The translations under genes and the position numbers were made by a program. Below the pieces are notes generated by a model. It searched no databases and was not told the DNA's origin. It saw nothing but the letters and a program-made list of their open reading frames with translations. A stretch of 33,383 nucleotides of DNA from Nocardia aobensis NBRC 100429 (GTDB lineage: Bacteria > Actinomycetota > Actinomycetes > Mycobacteriales > Mycobacteriaceae), in contig NZ_BAFQ01000197.1 of the NCBI RefSeq assembly GCF_000308375.1, positions 1 through 33,383 on the forward strand. Direction: 5' to 3'. This document shows positions 6,556 through 14,765 of the stretch, piece after piece; position 1 is the first letter of the stretch, and each line of letters starts with the position of its first letter.

Positions 6556-8919
6556 TCACACGATCCGGCTGTGGGCCAGATACACCCGGCCGGCGAAGGT
6601 ACGGATCGGGCTGCTGCCGAAGTCGAGTGACCACACCGGTTGCTGATTCTTCCCGGCCGCGACGACCGTGATCGCGCCCTGACCGCCACGCGCGACGGTG
6701 ACCACCCTCGTTCCATCGGTGGCCCAGGGCACCTGGTTGTCCGGCAGTACACCGCCCTCGGCCGTGTACGCGTCGAACCAGGCGTAGGCGAGCTTGTATT
6801 TGTTCTCGAGATAGTCGGAGCCGGTTTCCGCGGTGGTGTCCCAGCGAATCAGTATCTTGCTGCCGATTCCGGCGACCGACACACCGTGGCTGTAACCGGC
6901 TTCCTTCGGCAGTTGCCTGGACCAGAGCATGGATCCGGTCGCGGGATCGAAGGCGGCGAACATGCCGCGGTTCGTCAGCACCGGCAACGCGGGTGCGGTG
7001 TCCGGTTCGGCGTAGCGCTTGTCATTGCCGTTCGGCGCCGGATCGTCACCCTGGGTGGCATACGGCTGGCTCGCGACCACGCGCCAGCCGGGACCGGCGC
7101 TCGCGCGCTTCGTTCCGTCGAGCGCGAAGAAGTCCGCACCAACCGCAAATCCGCCGGAGTAAGCCAGCCAGTCCGGAGCCCACACGGTATTTGGCTGAAC
7201 ATGGTCCGGAGCCATCTGATACACGACCTTGCCGGTTTCGATATTGCGCAATTCGAAACCGGCCTTCGAGAACGGATCACCGGACACGGGATTCTTCTGC
7301 AGCGACAGCACACCGGAACCGTGGACCAGACCTGCTCGGATGTCGTCGGCCTGCCAGAGCACGGTGCCGGTGACATCCGCGGCGAGGACCGAACCCGTCG
7401 CGGCACCTTTGCGCTCTGGTTCGAATGTGGCGAATGTTTCTCCCGCGGAGACGATTTCGGTGGCGGCCGGCAAACGACCGGAGATCACACCCGTCTGCGT
7501 ATCGATGAGCAGCGTCGCGTAGGAATCCGAATTCACGTCCCGGGTCCCGGCGGCGCTGTCCCCGGACTCCGTACGGCAGCCCGCGTAGCGGCCCGAGGCC
7601 GTGAACACGCACTCGGCGTAGGAGATGTACCCCACACCGACGCTGTGCAACAGCGCACCCGACTCCACATCGACGATGTCGAGTCCCTTGGTGCCGTTGT
7701 AGAACACCACCTTGTCCGTGCCGCCGATCGGGAGCGCCCACCCGTCGGCCGACCACCGCTTCCCGGTGGGTTCGGCACTGAGATCCGGGCTCTGCGGAGT
7801 TACCGAGATCCGGGCCAGCGCCCGGGCCGCATCGGTCGGTCCGACCTCGTCCGGCCCGCTCGCGTGCAGCACGAATGCCGTCACCACCGCAACGACGGCA
7901 ACCACGGCCGCTACCGTGCCCACCGCCGCCCACATCGTCCGCGGCCCACCGTCACTGCCGCGCCGCGATGGCGGCAGCGCGGCGCCGGAGACGACGGTCG
8001 GGCCCGCGGCGTCCGATCCGTCGAGCGCCGGCACGGGCTGTCCGGCGAGCACGGTCGCGATCGCCGCCTGCGGGTCGTCCGGCAGTCCCGCAGGGGTGGC
8101 CCGCAGAGCCGCGCCGAGCGCCGTCGCGAACTCCGAGGACGACGCGAACCGATCCGCCGGCCGCTTCGCCATCGCTCGCGCGAGGACCGCGTCCACGTCC
8201 GGATGCAGGTGCGGACGCGCCGGCCGCACGCTCGGTGGCGTGGCCGTGGCGTGCCGGGTGACGACCACGACGGGATTGGCGTCCGCGAACGGCGCGTCGC
8301 CGGTGAGCACGTGAAAGATGGTGCAGGCCAGCGAATACTGATCACTGCGCCCGTCCAGCCGTTGCGCGCTCAACTGTTCCGGCGACGCGTAGTTCAGGGT
8401 GCCGATCATGACCCCGGTTCCGGTCAGATCGGAGGCGCCCGCGGCGTGACGGGCGATGCCGAAATCGGTGAGCAGAACGTCACCGTCCCGGCTCAGCAGG
8501 ATGTTCGCCGGTTTCACGTCCCGGTGCACCAAGCCCTGCGCATTCGCGCGGTCCAGTGCTGCCGCGACGGTTTCCGCGATCCGGATCACCTCGTCGATGC
8601 CGAACGGTCCGGTCGCGGCCAGTCGCCGGGCGAGATCGACGCCGTCGACCAGTTCCATCGCGATCCACAGCCGGCCCTCGTACTCGCCGCGGTCGTACAC
8701 CTTCACGATCGCCGGATGCGACAGACTCGCCGCCAGATCGGCCTCGCGCTCGAACCGCGCCCGGTATTCCGGATCGGCCGCAAACTGCGCCGGTAGTACC
8801 TTCACCGCGTCCGACCGCGGTAACCGCGGGTGCCGGGCGACGTAGACCTCGCCCATTCCACCGGCGCCGAGCACCCGTTCGATCCGGTAGCCGGCGAACA
8901 ACTCCCCCGAATACAGCAT
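6556..8919 (-). CDS. Transmembrane serine/threonine protein kinase with extracellular propeller-like sensor domain
   Basis: The 787-residue receptor-type kinase has a Hanks kinase domain (about 11-270): glycine loop LGAGGMGEVY (17-26), Lys40 in SDAVKVL, catalytic loop HRDVKPANILL (132-142), and DFG at 152-154. The activation loop contains TGTGVMIGT. A juxtamembrane linker follows, then one transmembrane helix at about 329-352 (Ala/Val-rich). An extracytoplasmic region of about 430 residues has repeated FAAFDPATGSMLWSR-like blades, resembling PQQ or WD-type propellers. Two cysteines near YAEC and YAGC could form a disulfide. ATG 8919 has a strong GAGGAGG. Ligand and substrates are unknown. The kinase and the following ORFs separate pta from fgd, which suggests insertion into an older gene order. 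Confidence 0.93.
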   Translation of the reverse strand: MLYSGELFAGYRIERVLGAGGMGEVYVARHPRLPRSDAVKVLPAQFAADPEYRARFEREADLAASLSHPAIVKVYDRGEYEGRLWIAMELVDGVDLARRLAATGPFGIDEVIRIAETVAAALDRANAQGLVHRDVKPANILLSRDGDVLLTDFGIARHAAGASDLTGTGVMIGTLNYASPEQLSAQRLDGRSDQYSLACTIFHVLTGDAPFADANPVVVVTRHATATPPSVRPARPHLHPDVDAVLARAMAKRPADRFASSSEFATALGAALRATPAGLPDDPQAAIATVLAGQPVPALDGSDAAGPTVVSGAALPPSRRGSDGGPRTMWAAVGTVAAVVAVVAVVTAFVLHASGPDEVGPTDAARALARISVTPQSPDLSAEPTGKRWSADGWALPIGGTDKVVFYNGTKGLDIVDVESGALLHSVGVGYISYAECVFTASGRYAGCRTESGDSAAGTRDVNSDSYATLLIDTQTGVISGRLPAATEIVSAGETFATFEPERKGAATGSVLAADVTGTVLWQADDIRAGLVHGSGVLSLQKNPVSGDPFSKAGFELRNIETGKVVYQMAPDHVQPNTVWAPDWLAYSGGFAVGADFFALDGTKRASAGPGWRVVASQPYATQGDDPAPNGNDKRYAEPDTAPALPVLTNRGMFAAFDPATGSMLWSRQLPKEAGYSHGVSVAGIGSKILIRWDTTAETGSDYLENKYKLAYAWFDAYTAEGGVLPDNQVPWATDGTRVVTVARGGQGAITVVAAGKNQQPVWSLDFGSSPIRTFAGRVYLAHSRIV

Positions 8920-9069
8920 TACTCCTCCTCGCCGTCAGCACCCTACCGAGTCGGCCCTGCCTGCGAGGGACGGACGGACCCGGCGGAATGGGTACACGGG
9001 AAGGCTCGGAGCGCTCGCAGTCTCCGATGGTCCAACCGCCGGAGCGCAATATTGCTGCGTTCCAAGAAT

Positions 9070-9324
9070 TTACGCGGCGAGTCCGACTCGCCTGCTGAGT
9101 TCCTTCACATCGTCACGCACTCCCGGCGGCGGTGCCTTCAACAGGTCGAGCAGCATGTCGCGTAGGTACCCGTTGTAGCGGATCGTTTCCGGCGCTGTCC
9201 GTTCCGACTTCGACAACAATGCGAGCACTGCCGCCGACTGGTCACTACTGATCGTGCCCAATTTGGCCCATCTGCGCGGCCGCGTCCCGAACGGGACGGC
9301 GCCTATGCGCCCGACGACAGCCAC
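9070..9324 (-). CDS. Short hypothetical protein, possibly a gene remnant
   Basis: The open frame runs back to a TTG at 9348. A GTG at 9324 preceded by AGGGGG about 8 nt upstream is a better start and gives 84 residues. The C-terminal half looks protein-like: SSDQSAAVLALLSKSE, then RYNGYLRDMLLDLLKAPPP and VRDDVKELSRRVGLAA, predicted helical. The N-terminal part is Arg/Gly-rich and unconvincing. No domain is recognised. The DNA here is less GC-rich than its neighbours. It could be the 3' end of a decayed larger gene. Confidence 0.45.
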   Translation of the reverse strand: MAVVGRIGAVPFGTRPRRWAKLGTISSDQSAAVLALLSKSERTAPETIRYNGYLRDMLLDLLKAPPPGVRDDVKELSRRVGLAA

Positions 9325-9350
9325 CGCGCGAACCCCCTGGCGGAGCAATC

Positions 9351-9578
9351 ATGCAAACTACTTTGCCGCAACGCCTTCCAGGTGCAGCAACGACACCGAC
9401 ACCGGACTGGTCCGCGTGTACCACGCAGCTGAACAGACTGCTCGCCGCCCTGCGGGCCTGGCAGCCGCGCGCAGTGCCGCCCGCACCCCCCACCGAGCAG
9501 GATATGGCGGTATTCGCGGCGACCGTTACGGCTGGGTGGCCCGACCGAGATCCAGATCGATGTCGAACGGAACGGTGA
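9351..9578 (+). CDS. Doubtful small ORF (75 aa)
   Basis: ATG 9351 is preceded by GGCGGAG five bases upstream. The product contains DWSACTTQLNRLLAALRAW and PTEQDMAVFAATVTAGWPD, which could form helices, but no family is recognised. Its 3' end overlaps the antisense end of the Uma2 gene by about 50 bp, and the first codons are atypical for this genome. It may be a spurious frame in a decayed region. It is listed because 9325-9525 would otherwise hold nothing. Confidence 0.22.
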   Translation: MQTTLPQRLPGAATTPTPDWSACTTQLNRLLAALRAWQPRAVPPAPPTEQDMAVFAATVTAGWPDRDPDRCRTER

Positions 9579-10125
9579 CGTGGAGACGATCGTGGTGTAT
9601 CCCCGTGGGGGTGTACTTCCCGGTCGCCGGGTCGAGTTCGTACACGTAGACGACCGCGCGACCATCGGCATTCTCCACACGCCAGAAGTGTGGAATACCG
9701 GCCTCGGCGTACAACTGCGGCTTTCGCTTGCGGTCACGTTCGACCGAGTCGGGGGAAACGACTTCCACGACAAGGGTGACGTCGGATGGCTTGTAGGCCG
9801 TTTCCTCGAGATTCGTCGAGGCGGCCGCATCGACAACCATCACGTCGGGTTCCGGCCGTTGCCGACTCCCCAAGGTGACAGTCATCTCCCGTAGCACGAC
9901 CAGATGTTTCGGCGCTCTGCGCTTCAGCTCCCCGCGGAGGAAGTCCACAACACACATGTGAAACAACTTCTGCGGACTCACGAAAACGAGGCTCCCGTCG
10001 ATCAGTTCGGTATGCGGGGGCAGATCGGGTAGCCGGTCGAGATCTGCGGCGACGTAGCCTTCGGGCGGCGGAATCGGCCAGCCCGGAGACGGCCGGTCGC
10101 CCATAGGCATCGCGTCCGCTGTCAT
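9526..10125 (-). CDS. Uma2-family putative restriction endonuclease-fold protein
   Basis: The 199-residue protein has the Uma2 (DUF820) layout of the PD-(D/E)XK superfamily. HTELIDG (38-44) carries the first acidic residue. RPEPDVMVVDA (90-100) carries the key Asp. LVVEVVSPDSVERDRKRK (118-135) carries Glu121 and downstream lysines, and LYAEAGIPHFWRV closes the fold. ATG 10125 is chosen because GAGGG lies 5-6 nt upstream; in-frame starts farther upstream lack such a site. Uma2 proteins are abundant in actinobacteria and cyanobacteria, usually as scattered paralogues of unknown role. The fold suggests nuclease activity, but this is unproven. It belongs to the block that appears inserted between pta and fgd. 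Confidence 0.88.
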   Translation of the reverse strand: MTADAMPMGDRPSPGWPIPPPEGYVAADLDRLPDLPPHTELIDGSLVFVSPQKLFHMCVVDFLRGELKRRAPKHLVVLREMTVTLGSRQRPEPDVMVVDAAASTNLEETAYKPSDVTLVVEVVSPDSVERDRKRKPQLYAEAGIPHFWRVENADGRAVVYVYELDPATGKYTPTGIHHDRLHVTVPFDIDLDLGRATQP

Positions 10126-10264
10126 CTGGTCCCTCGCTCTGCGCATGCTGATCGACTGACCCGACAAGTATGCCACGCAACCGCCGTGACCTGTGAATAC
10201 GCAATCAGTCCTCGATGGTTTCCGCGCCGGGCCGGACGGGTTTCGCCGACCCGGGCGCGGCGGC

Positions 10265-11272
10265 TCAGAGTGCGCGCAGGCGCGGTGCCAGGTCGCGCGC
10301 GAACAGGTCCAGGAAGCGGCGCTGGTCGTGGCCGGGGGCGTGGAAGACCAGGTGGTTCAGCCCGGCGTCGACGTAGGGCTTGATCTGCTCGACGGCCTGG
10401 TCCGGATCGCTGGCGACGATCCAGCGCTTGGCGATCTGCTCGATCGGCAGCGCGTCCGCGGCGGCCTCCATCTCGATCGGATCGGTGATCGAATGCTTCT
10501 GCTCGGCGGTCAGCGACAGCGGCGCCCAGAACCGCGTATTCTCCAGCGCCAGTTCGGGATCGGTGTCGTAGGAGATCTTGATCTCGATCATCCGGTCGAT
10601 GTCGCCGAGCGTGCGCCCGACCTTCTCCGCACCCTCGGTCACCGCCGGCATCAACTTCTCGGTGTAGAGGTCCATCCCCTTGCCCGAGGTGCAGATGAAA
10701 CCGTCACCGGCCCGGCCCGCGTACCGGGCGACCACGGGCCCGCCCGCGGCGATGTAGACCGGGATCCCGGCCGGCGGCACGTCGTAGATCGAGGCGCCGA
10801 CCGTGGTGTAGTACTGACCCTCGAAGTCGACCCGGTCACCGCTCCACAGCGCGCGCATGAGATCGACCGATTCGCGCAGCCGGGCGAAGCGCTCCTTGAA
10901 CTCCGGCCACTCCCCCTTGTAACCGGTCGCGATCTCGTTGAGCGCCTCCCCGGTGCCCACACCCAGCATGATCCGCTCCGGGTACAGCACCCCGAGAGTC
11001 GCGAAGGCCTGCGCGATCACCGCGGGGTTGTAGCGGAAGGTCGGTGTCAGCACCGAGGTGCCGAGCTGGATGCGGGAGGTCCGCTCACCGACCGCGGTCA
11101 TCCAGGCCAGCGAGAACGGCGCATGACCACCCTTGTGCCGCCAGGGCTGGAAGTGATCGCTGACGGTCGCGCTGTCGAGGCCGTGTTCTTCGACCAGAAC
11201 GCCGAGCTCGACGAGCTCGCGTGGTCCGAATTGTTCTGCCGACGCCTTGTATCCCAGCTTGAGATCACTCAC
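10265..11272 (-). CDS. fgd: F420-dependent glucose-6-phosphate dehydrogenase Fgd
   Basis: Fgd oxidises glucose-6-phosphate to 6-phosphogluconolactone and reduces cofactor F420, supplying F420H2 to reductases. The 335-residue sequence closely follows mycobacterial Fgd1: LKLGYKASAEQF at the N-terminus, SATVSDHFQPWRHKGGHAPF (35-54, with the catalytic His and Trp), TSVLTPTFRYNPAVIAQAFA, LGVGTGEALNEIATGY and WIVASDPDQA. The frame is open to 11422, but the GTG at 11272 begins the conserved N-terminus and has AGGAG 7-8 nt upstream. It is divergent from the HAD phosphatase, with a 233-bp gap that must hold both promoters. The LLM and Ddn-like genes nearby are plausible users of the F420H2. Confidence 0.96.
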   Translation of the reverse strand: MSDLKLGYKASAEQFGPRELVELGVLVEEHGLDSATVSDHFQPWRHKGGHAPFSLAWMTAVGERTSRIQLGTSVLTPTFRYNPAVIAQAFATLGVLYPERIMLGVGTGEALNEIATGYKGEWPEFKERFARLRESVDLMRALWSGDRVDFEGQYYTTVGASIYDVPPAGIPVYIAAGGPVVARYAGRAGDGFICTSGKGMDLYTEKLMPAVTEGAEKVGRTLGDIDRMIEIKISYDTDPELALENTRFWAPLSLTAEQKHSITDPIEMEAAADALPIEQIAKRWIVASDPDQAVEQIKPYVDAGLNHLVFHAPGHDQRRFLDLFARDLAPRLRAL

Positions 11273-11505
11273 TGCGCCACTCCTGTTCGCCGTCACGTGC
11301 GTGCTTGGGCCGGCTCCCGGGCGGGAGACGACCGCGTCGACCGAGTGCAGCGCTGGACGGGTGTCCCGAAATTCCTGTCCCGAAATTCGACAGCGCGGCA
11401 AGCTGCGGTCGCATTCGACCATAACCAGTGCGAATTCTGCGACCGCCGCGCGTACGCACCTACCGGAACGTCACATCACCCTCGGCAATAGCCCACAATT
11501 GGCTC

Positions 11506-12306
11506 GTGACTGCCGACAGTGAACCGATTCTGTCCTACCTGACCGATATGGACGGCGTGCTGGTGCACGAGGACCACCTCATCCCCGGCGCCGATGCGTT
11601 CCTGACGGAGCTGACCGAGCGTGAGATTCCGTACCTGGTCCTGACCAACAACTCCATCCGCACCCCGCGCGATCTCCAGGCCCGCCTGCGCCGGATCGGG
11701 CTGGACATCCCGGCCTCCTCGATCTGGACCTCGGCGACCGCCACCGCCACCTTCCTGAACGAGCAGCGTCCCGGCGGCACGGCGTACGTGGTCGGCGAAT
11801 CGGGGTTGACGACCGCCCTGCACGAGATCGGCTACGTGCTGACCGACAGCGATCCGGATTACGTCGTCCTCGGCGAGACGCGGACCTATTCGTTCGAGGC
11901 GATCACCACCGCGATCCGGCTGGTCGAGCGCGGCGCCCGGTTCATCGCCACCAATCCCGACCCGACCGGGCCCTCGCGCGAGGGCGTGCTGCCCGCGACG
12001 GGTTCGGTGGCCGCGCTGATCACCCGCGCCACCGGGCGCGACCCGTACTACGTCGGGAAGCCGAATCCGCTGATGATGCGCTCGGCGCTGCGGCAGATCG
12101 GCGCGCATTCACAGTCGGCGGTGATGATCGGCGACCGGATGGACACCGATGTGATCGCCGGACTCGAGGCGGGGATGCGCACAGTGCTGGTGACCTCGGG
12201 GATTTCCACCCGGGCCTCGGTGGAACAGTTCCCGTACCGGCCGACCGTGGTGATCGATTCGGTGGCCGATCTCGTGGGCCGAACCGGGAATCCGTTCGCG
12301 GTCTGA
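11506..12306 (+). CDS. HAD-IIA family sugar/nucleotide phosphatase, NagD-like
   Basis: The 266-residue hydrolase starts at GTG 11506, just before the conserved N-terminal strand. Motif I is TDMDGVLVHEDHLIPGA, with the nucleophilic and acid/base aspartates around residues 14-16. Motif II is LVLTNNSIRTPRDLQARL. Motif III and IV are seen as YVGKPNPLMMRSALRQIGA and MIGDRMDTDVIAGLEAGMRT. The C2-type cap between motifs II and III places it in HAD subfamily IIA with NagD. Such enzymes dephosphorylate nucleotides or sugar phosphates in the cytosol; the substrate here is unknown. There is no clear Shine-Dalgarno, but CACAAT 7-12 nt before the GTG suggests a nearly leaderless transcript. A GTG/ATG farther upstream is possible but has no conserved residues. 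Confidence 0.9.
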   Translation: MTADSEPILSYLTDMDGVLVHEDHLIPGADAFLTELTEREIPYLVLTNNSIRTPRDLQARLRRIGLDIPASSIWTSATATATFLNEQRPGGTAYVVGESGLTTALHEIGYVLTDSDPDYVVLGETRTYSFEAITTAIRLVERGARFIATNPDPTGPSREGVLPATGSVAALITRATGRDPYYVGKPNPLMMRSALRQIGAHSQSAVMIGDRMDTDVIAGLEAGMRTVLVTSGISTRASVEQFPYRPTVVIDSVADLVGRTGNPFAV

Positions 12307-12320
12307 GCGGAAAAGTCCGG

Positions 12321-12343
12321 CCGGCGCACCGTCCGGACGCCGG
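12321..12343. terminator. Candidate hairpin between convergent HAD and marR genes
   Basis: CCGGCG (12321-12326) and CGCCGG (12338-12343) can form a six-pair GC stem with an 11-nt loop. It lies 15 nt after the HAD stop and 30 nt from the marR stop. No U-tract follows, as is common for actinobacterial terminators. In such GC-rich DNA the stem could be fortuitous. Confidence 0.35.
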
Positions 12344-12372
12344 CACGGTCGTTCCCCGGCGCCCGCAGTCCA

Positions 12373-12840
12373 TCAGTCCGGACTTGTGCCGCGATCCCCG
12401 GATTCCAGCGCTTCCAGCGCGGCCGACAGATCGCCCAGCGCGTCCACCACTTCGGCGAACCGCCGCGAACCCAACTGTTGCGCAAGCTGTTTCGCCATGA
12501 CGGCATGGTGCGGGGTGATCCGGCGGACCGCCGCGTAGCCCGCGTCGGTGATCGCCACCAGCTTCGCGCGGCGATGTGCGGGGTTGGGCCGGTATTCCGC
12601 GAAACCCTTGTCCACCAGCAGGTCTGCGATGCGCTGCACGCTCTGGCGGGTGATGCCCATCTCGCGCGCGATGCCCGATACCGGCAGCGGTTCGTGCAGC
12701 ACCGCGCCCAGCACCTGCCACCAGGCCGCGGTGATCTCCGCCGGTTTCGCCAATTCCTCTGCGATCGTGAGGAATTGGCCGTTCAGCTTGAAGGTCGTGA
12801 TCGCCGCCGCGGAGAACAGTTCGGCATCACCCCGACTCAT
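12373..12840 (-). CDS. MarR-family transcriptional regulator
   Basis: The 155-residue winged helix-turn-helix protein starts at ATG 12840. The HTH lies around 50-90: PLPVSGIAREMGITRQSVQR followed by ADLLVDKGFAEYRPN, and the wing region AHRRAKLVAITDAGYAAVRR. MarR proteins are dimers that bind short palindromes and usually repress their own operon until a small ligand or oxidant acts. The ATG overlaps the stop of the DJ-1/PfpI gene as ATGA, showing translational coupling. The paired palindromes in front of that gene are the obvious candidate operator. The inducer is unknown. Confidence 0.92.
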   Translation of the reverse strand: MSRGDAELFSAAAITTFKLNGQFLTIAEELAKPAEITAAWWQVLGAVLHEPLPVSGIAREMGITRQSVQRIADLLVDKGFAEYRPNPAHRRAKLVAITDAGYAAVRRITPHHAVMAKQLAQQLGSRRFAEVVDALGDLSAALEALESGDRGTSPD

Positions 12841-13463
12841 GCCGGCTCGACCGCCGCGGCCTGCAGGGCGAAGAACCCGCTCGGATCCCGGTCCGCGTAG
12901 AGCCGATACCACGCGTCCAGGACGGCCGGCTCGAACAGGTCCAGCCGCGCGAAGATATGCCGCGCGAAGTCGATCGGCGCGATACCACTCGCGGTGATGA
13001 GATCGCCGGCGGTCACGGCCGGTTCGTCCACGAAGTGTTCCGCTCCCGAATATCCGGTCGAGACAAGGTTTTCCGCGGCGTTGCCGGTGTGCGGGCGAGC
13101 ATCGAGCAGGCCCTGGGTCGCCAGTCCGTAGGTCGCCCCGCAGATCGCCGCGACGGGCACGCCGGCCTTCAGAAAGTCCGCCGCCGCCTGGGCGAACGGC
13201 GCGAGTTGCCCGTCCTCCCAGATATCGGCGCCGGGCAGGATTAGCATCGCGCTGTCGCCCGGCGAGAGCTGATCCAGAGTCAGATCGGGAAGCACGCGCA
13301 GCCCGCCCATCGAGGTGACCGGCTCGGCGGTGGCGCCGACCGTGCGGATCTGCCAGGTTCCCGGTTCGCGCTGCATCAGTGGGCGATTGATACCGGCCGT
13401 GACGTAGCTCGGCTCCCAATCGGCGAAGGTGTCGTACACCGCGATATGAACCGTTTTACTCAT
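12837..13463 (-). CDS. DJ-1/PfpI family protein (type 1 glutamine amidotransferase-like)
   Basis: The 208-residue protein has the flavodoxin-like DJ-1/PfpI fold. Motifs are HIAVYDTFADWEPSY with candidate acid residues Asp15 and Glu17, LILPGADIWEDG, and the nucleophile elbow PVAAICGATYGLATQGLL with Cys108. HTGNAAENL follows. It resembles YdeA-like members, which are glyoxalases, hydrolases or chaperones for reactive electrophile stress; the activity here is not known. The ATG at 13463 lies at the edge of a 16-bp palindrome and has no Shine-Dalgarno, so the mRNA may be leaderless. It overlaps marR by 4 bp and is probably controlled by it. The metZ stop is 47 bp upstream on the same strand, so read-through is possible. 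Confidence 0.9.
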   Translation of the reverse strand: MSKTVHIAVYDTFADWEPSYVTAGINRPLMQREPGTWQIRTVGATAEPVTSMGGLRVLPDLTLDQLSPGDSAMLILPGADIWEDGQLAPFAQAAADFLKAGVPVAAICGATYGLATQGLLDARPHTGNAAENLVSTGYSGAEHFVDEPAVTAGDLITASGIAPIDFARHIFARLDLFEPAVLDAWYRLYADRDPSGFFALQAAAVEPA

Positions 13464-13498
13464 GACAGTATGCTGTCATAATTGACAGCATACTGTCA
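13463..13498. promoter_or_regulatory. Paired palindromic operators at the DJ-1/marR operon start
   Basis: Two 16-bp elements, TGACAGTATGCTGTCA (13463-13478) and TGACAGCATACTGTCA (13483-13498), are reverse complements of each other. Each has TGACAG/CTGTCA arms around a 4-bp centre, and their centres are 20 bp (two helical turns) apart. They fill most of the space between the metZ stop and the DJ-1 start and run into the ATG. On the minus strand the outer element begins with TTGACA, a perfect -35 hexamer. The spacing and symmetry fit cooperative binding of two MarR dimers, which would block transcription. Confidence 0.78.
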
Positions 13499-13510
13499 AT
13501 GGTTTCGGTG

Positions 13511-14725
13511 TCAGCTCAGCGCCTGCTCCAGATCGCCGAGCAGATCCTCCACATCCTCGAGTCCGATCGAGATACGCAGCACCCCGTCGGTGAGACCGAC
13601 AGCCGCACGGCCTTCGGGACCCATCGCCCGGTGCGTGGTGGTCGCCGGATGCGTGATCAGGGTCTTCGCGTCGCCGAGGTTGTTGGAGATGTCGACGATG
13701 CGCAGCCGGTTCAGCACCTCGAAGGCGCGCTTCTTGCCCTCGCCGGCGCCCGCGGCGAGTTCGAAGGTGACCACGGTGCCGCCGCCGGACATCTGCGAGG
13801 TCGCCAGCTCGTGCTGCGGATGCGAGGTGAGGAACGGGTACTTCGTCCAGGCCACGCCCGGATGCCGTTCCAGGAACTCGCCGACGGCCAGCGCGGACTG
13901 CGTCGATTGCCGCACCCGCAGCGGCATCGTCTCCAGCCCCTTCAGCAGGGTCCAGGCGTTGAACGGGCTCAGCGCCGGGCCGGTGTGGCGCATCAGATTC
14001 TTGACCGGTCCATTGATGTAGTCGCCGGTGCCGAGGATCGCACCGCCGAGCACCCGGCCCTGTCCGTCGATGTGCTTGGTGCCCGAATAGACCACCACAT
14101 CGGCGCCGAGGTCGAGGCTGCGCTGCAACAGCGGCGTCGCGAACACGTTGTCCAGCACGACCTTCGCACCGGCGGCATGAGCCAGTTCGCTCACCCGCCG
14201 CACGTCGACGAGGGTCTGCATCGGATTCGACGGGGTCTCGAAGAACACCGCGGCCGTCGGCTGCGAGAGCGCCCGCTCCCACTGGCCGAGATCCTCACCG
14301 TCGACGAAGACGGTTTCCACGCCCCAGCGCGGCAGGATCTCGTTGCACACCACGAAACAGGAACCGAACAGGCTGCGCGCGGCCACCAGCCGATCGCCCT
14401 GCCCGAGCAGCGCCGCCAGCGCGGTGAACACCGCGGACATCCCGCTGGCGGTGGCGAAACACGCCTCGGCGCCCTCGAGCAGCCGCATCCGCTCCTCGAA
14501 CATCGCGACCGTCGGATTGCCGTAGCGGGAATAGACGAAATGCTCGATATCGCCGGTGAAGGCCGCTTCGGCCGCCTCCGCGCTCTCGTAGACGAATCCG
14601 GACGACAGATACAGCGCCTCGGAGGTCTCCTCGAAACCGGAGCGGCGCAGCCCGCCGCGCACGCCCAGGGTCGCCGGACCCACGCCCTCGGGCAGCGGCC
14701 GATCGAATGCACCGCCGGTGATCAT
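13511..14725 (-). CDS. metZ: O-succinylhomoserine sulfhydrylase MetZ
   Basis: MetZ makes homocysteine from an O-acylhomoserine and sulfide with PLP, in methionine synthesis. The 404-residue protein matches mycobacterial MetZ throughout: TLGVRGGLRRSGFEETSEAL (19-38), YSRYGNPTV (65-73), SLFGSCFVVCNEILPRWGVE, then DNVFATPLLQ with the PLP-binding Asp, and VVYSGTKHIDGQGRVLGGAI (211-230) with Lys217 forming the Schiff base. ATG 14725 has GGAGG 6 nt upstream; the longer open frame back to 14905 is Arg-rich overlap with the rhodanese and is rejected. The gene follows the rhodanese by 40 bp and should be controlled by the SAM-IV riboswitch upstream of that gene. Confidence 0.95.
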   Translation of the reverse strand: MITGGAFDRPLPEGVGPATLGVRGGLRRSGFEETSEALYLSSGFVYESAEAAEAAFTGDIEHFVYSRYGNPTVAMFEERMRLLEGAEACFATASGMSAVFTALAALLGQGDRLVAARSLFGSCFVVCNEILPRWGVETVFVDGEDLGQWERALSQPTAAVFFETPSNPMQTLVDVRRVSELAHAAGAKVVLDNVFATPLLQRSLDLGADVVVYSGTKHIDGQGRVLGGAILGTGDYINGPVKNLMRHTGPALSPFNAWTLLKGLETMPLRVRQSTQSALAVGEFLERHPGVAWTKYPFLTSHPQHELATSQMSGGGTVVTFELAAGAGEGKKRAFEVLNRLRIVDISNNLGDAKTLITHPATTTHRAMGPEGRAAVGLTDGVLRISIGLEDVEDLLGDLEQALS

Positions 14726-14765
14726 GACTGCCTCCACGAAAAGAATTGCCGCACAACAGATCCGC

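Noticed and set aside
6640..8796. Plus-strand 718-aa open frame opposite the kinase gene
   Set aside because: It lacks any motif and is antisense to a kinase with intact catalytic residues.
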